DNA of 47,269 bases from Rhodocollybia butyracea (taxonomy: Eukaryota; Basidiomycota; Agaricomycetes; Agaricales; Omphalotaceae), in assembly GCA_015501585.1 (NCBI GenBank), contig JADNRY010000457.1:1-47269 (forward strand), in the 5' to 3' direction. Both the position numbers and the translations under genes were made by a program. The first letter of the stretch is position 1; every line of letters starts with the position of its first letter. Below, in pieces: positions 46,259 through 47,269 of this stretch. The notes under the pieces were generated by a model. That model was not told where the DNA came from and did not search any database. It worked only from the letters and a program-made list of their open reading frames with translations.

Positions 46259-47014
46259 TGGAAAAGATCTGAAGAGGGGGGATGAGTGAACTGAGCCAGC
46301 AGTTAACCTCCACCATCACGTCGCTCCCTTTTTTATATAAGTATGCATGAACCGGTACGGAACGTGGTGGAACCCGAATAACTCCTGCGCTAGTCCTGCG
46401 TTGATCCATTTATTTGTCAAAAATCAAAGATAGTGGCTGGTGCTGTGATCAAATTTGAAATATTTCAAGACGTGTTTTAGAGGCATGCGGGTCCCGGGAC
46501 CGTGGACGAGCGTGGACGTTGAAGACGGTCGAAACTCAGGGTGTGCGGAATCCAGACAATGTGGTGGTCAAAGCAGAAAAAAGGCAGGAACAATTAGATT
46601 AGATAATGTACGCAGTTAATTACTGAGATTGGGCGCTTAGCATACTTAGGCTTTCCTTCTTTATCGATTATCGATAACAAGCTTATCGTGTTTTGTTAGT
46701 ATTACAACAAATGCTGTGCTTTCTCGTCGCCCTCAGGCTCTTTATCAGACTGCACCTTTATTCACTCTCACCACTTCACAACGTGTTTTCACAACTACAT
46801 CTATTACAAGTCCAGCGTGACTTTGTTTTCGCGACGGATGATGATGATGGCCTAGCTGTGTCTTTTGCGAAGGATAAGGCGTAAGGAAGGGTACTTGTTG
46901 AATATACTTATAGTCAAGTTGAAGTAGTGATCCGTGAGTTGTAGCACGTAAAAAGTATACACTCAGACGCGCCGCTTGGAATCGAACATTGTATACAAAT
47001 TTCACGGGCTCCTT
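46259..47014. other. Upstream region of member 3 and gene-poor stretch
   Basis: About 46323-46338 has TTTTTTATATAAG, the TATA side of member 3, and 46352-46376 has the shared motif GGTACGGAACGTGGTGGAA. Near 46660-46688 is a palindrome-rich run TATCGATTATCGATAAC. No convincing gene is seen. Confidence 0.4.
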
Positions 47015-47269
47015 TCAGAAAAACTCTAGTCTTGTACGGACTCTACTCAAACACTCCTGCATCCTGGTCGATCCATTTCTTGTAGACCCAATCTTCCTGA
47101 CCTCCTCAATCAACCTCTCAACCTCTTCCTTCTGACCCTCTCCCCAATTGTGTCCACCGTCGTCGGGATGGTCCATTCGAATATATCCTCGAAGGCTGTT
47201 CGAATGTATCTGATATCTGGGGCTCTTACAAGGTTGCATTGAACGCTGAACGTTGCGGGCCAGAGTTCC
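47015..47269 (-). CDS. Possible 3' part of a gene cut by the right edge
   Basis: A minus-strand frame is open from the window edge to a stop at 47015, about 84 codons. It contains MDHPDDGGHNWGEGQKEEV and a charged helical segment with ERLIEEVRKIG. No family is recognised. It may be the last exon of a gene that starts beyond the window. Confidence 0.35.
   Translation of the reverse strand, partial: GTLARNVQRSMQPCKSPRYQIHSNSLRGYIRMDHPDDGGHNWGEGQKEEVERLIEEVRKIGSTRNGSTRMQECLSRVRTRLEFF

Overview
The window reads as nuclear DNA of a filamentous basidiomycete, most likely an Agaricomycete. The genes are cut by many 45-70 nt introns with GTRNGT donors. The recognisable proteins are of agaricomycete type: a CYP5150-like P450, a ZIFL-type MFS pseudogene, an OTT_1508-like deaminase protein, a CmcJ/AsaB-like oxygenase and small secreted proteins. 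Species cannot be named. All gene models were spliced by eye from GT-AG sites and family resemblance.

Left third (1-19,100) is repeat-rich. It holds a minus-strand eight-exon gene (432-3323) of unknown function with a cysteine cluster, then a non-coding, LTR-like stretch (about 3780-5457). Next is a decayed Ty3/gypsy polyprotein (about 5640-9654) with premature stops and frameshifts. After it come a stray copy of an MFS last exon (10901-11123) and the decayed MFS gene it matches (11721-13894), which has two foldback elements inside one intron. A 1.6-kb giant inverted repeat (15422-17030) and about 2 kb with no recognisable gene close the region.

The middle (19,115-30,088) is ordinary gene space: an apparently intact 15-exon P450 (+), a nine-exon zinc dehydrogenase of the formaldehyde-dehydrogenase-like group (-), a deaminase-fold protein (-), an intron-containing tRNA-Arg(CCG) in a divergent promoter, the mRNA-capping guanylyltransferase (+), and a small Ser-rich conserved hypothetical protein (-). 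A 21-bp minisatellite lies 3' of the P450.

The right part (33,105-46,258) follows a 3-kb gene-poor gap. A sulfatase (-) and an MFS sugar-type transporter (+) diverge from a 195-bp shared promoter, which suggests joint use in uptake and desulfation of an external compound. A secreted two-domain QxW (beta-trefoil-like) protein follows. The last 6.5 kb is a tandemly duplicated array. Three related secreted-protein genes of unknown function are each followed by the same spacer, and behind that by a CmcJ/AsaB-like oxygenase that is intact in one unit, truncated in the second and lost in the third. This array, with shared upstream motifs and unequal divergence of introns and exons, is the best candidate for something undescribed.
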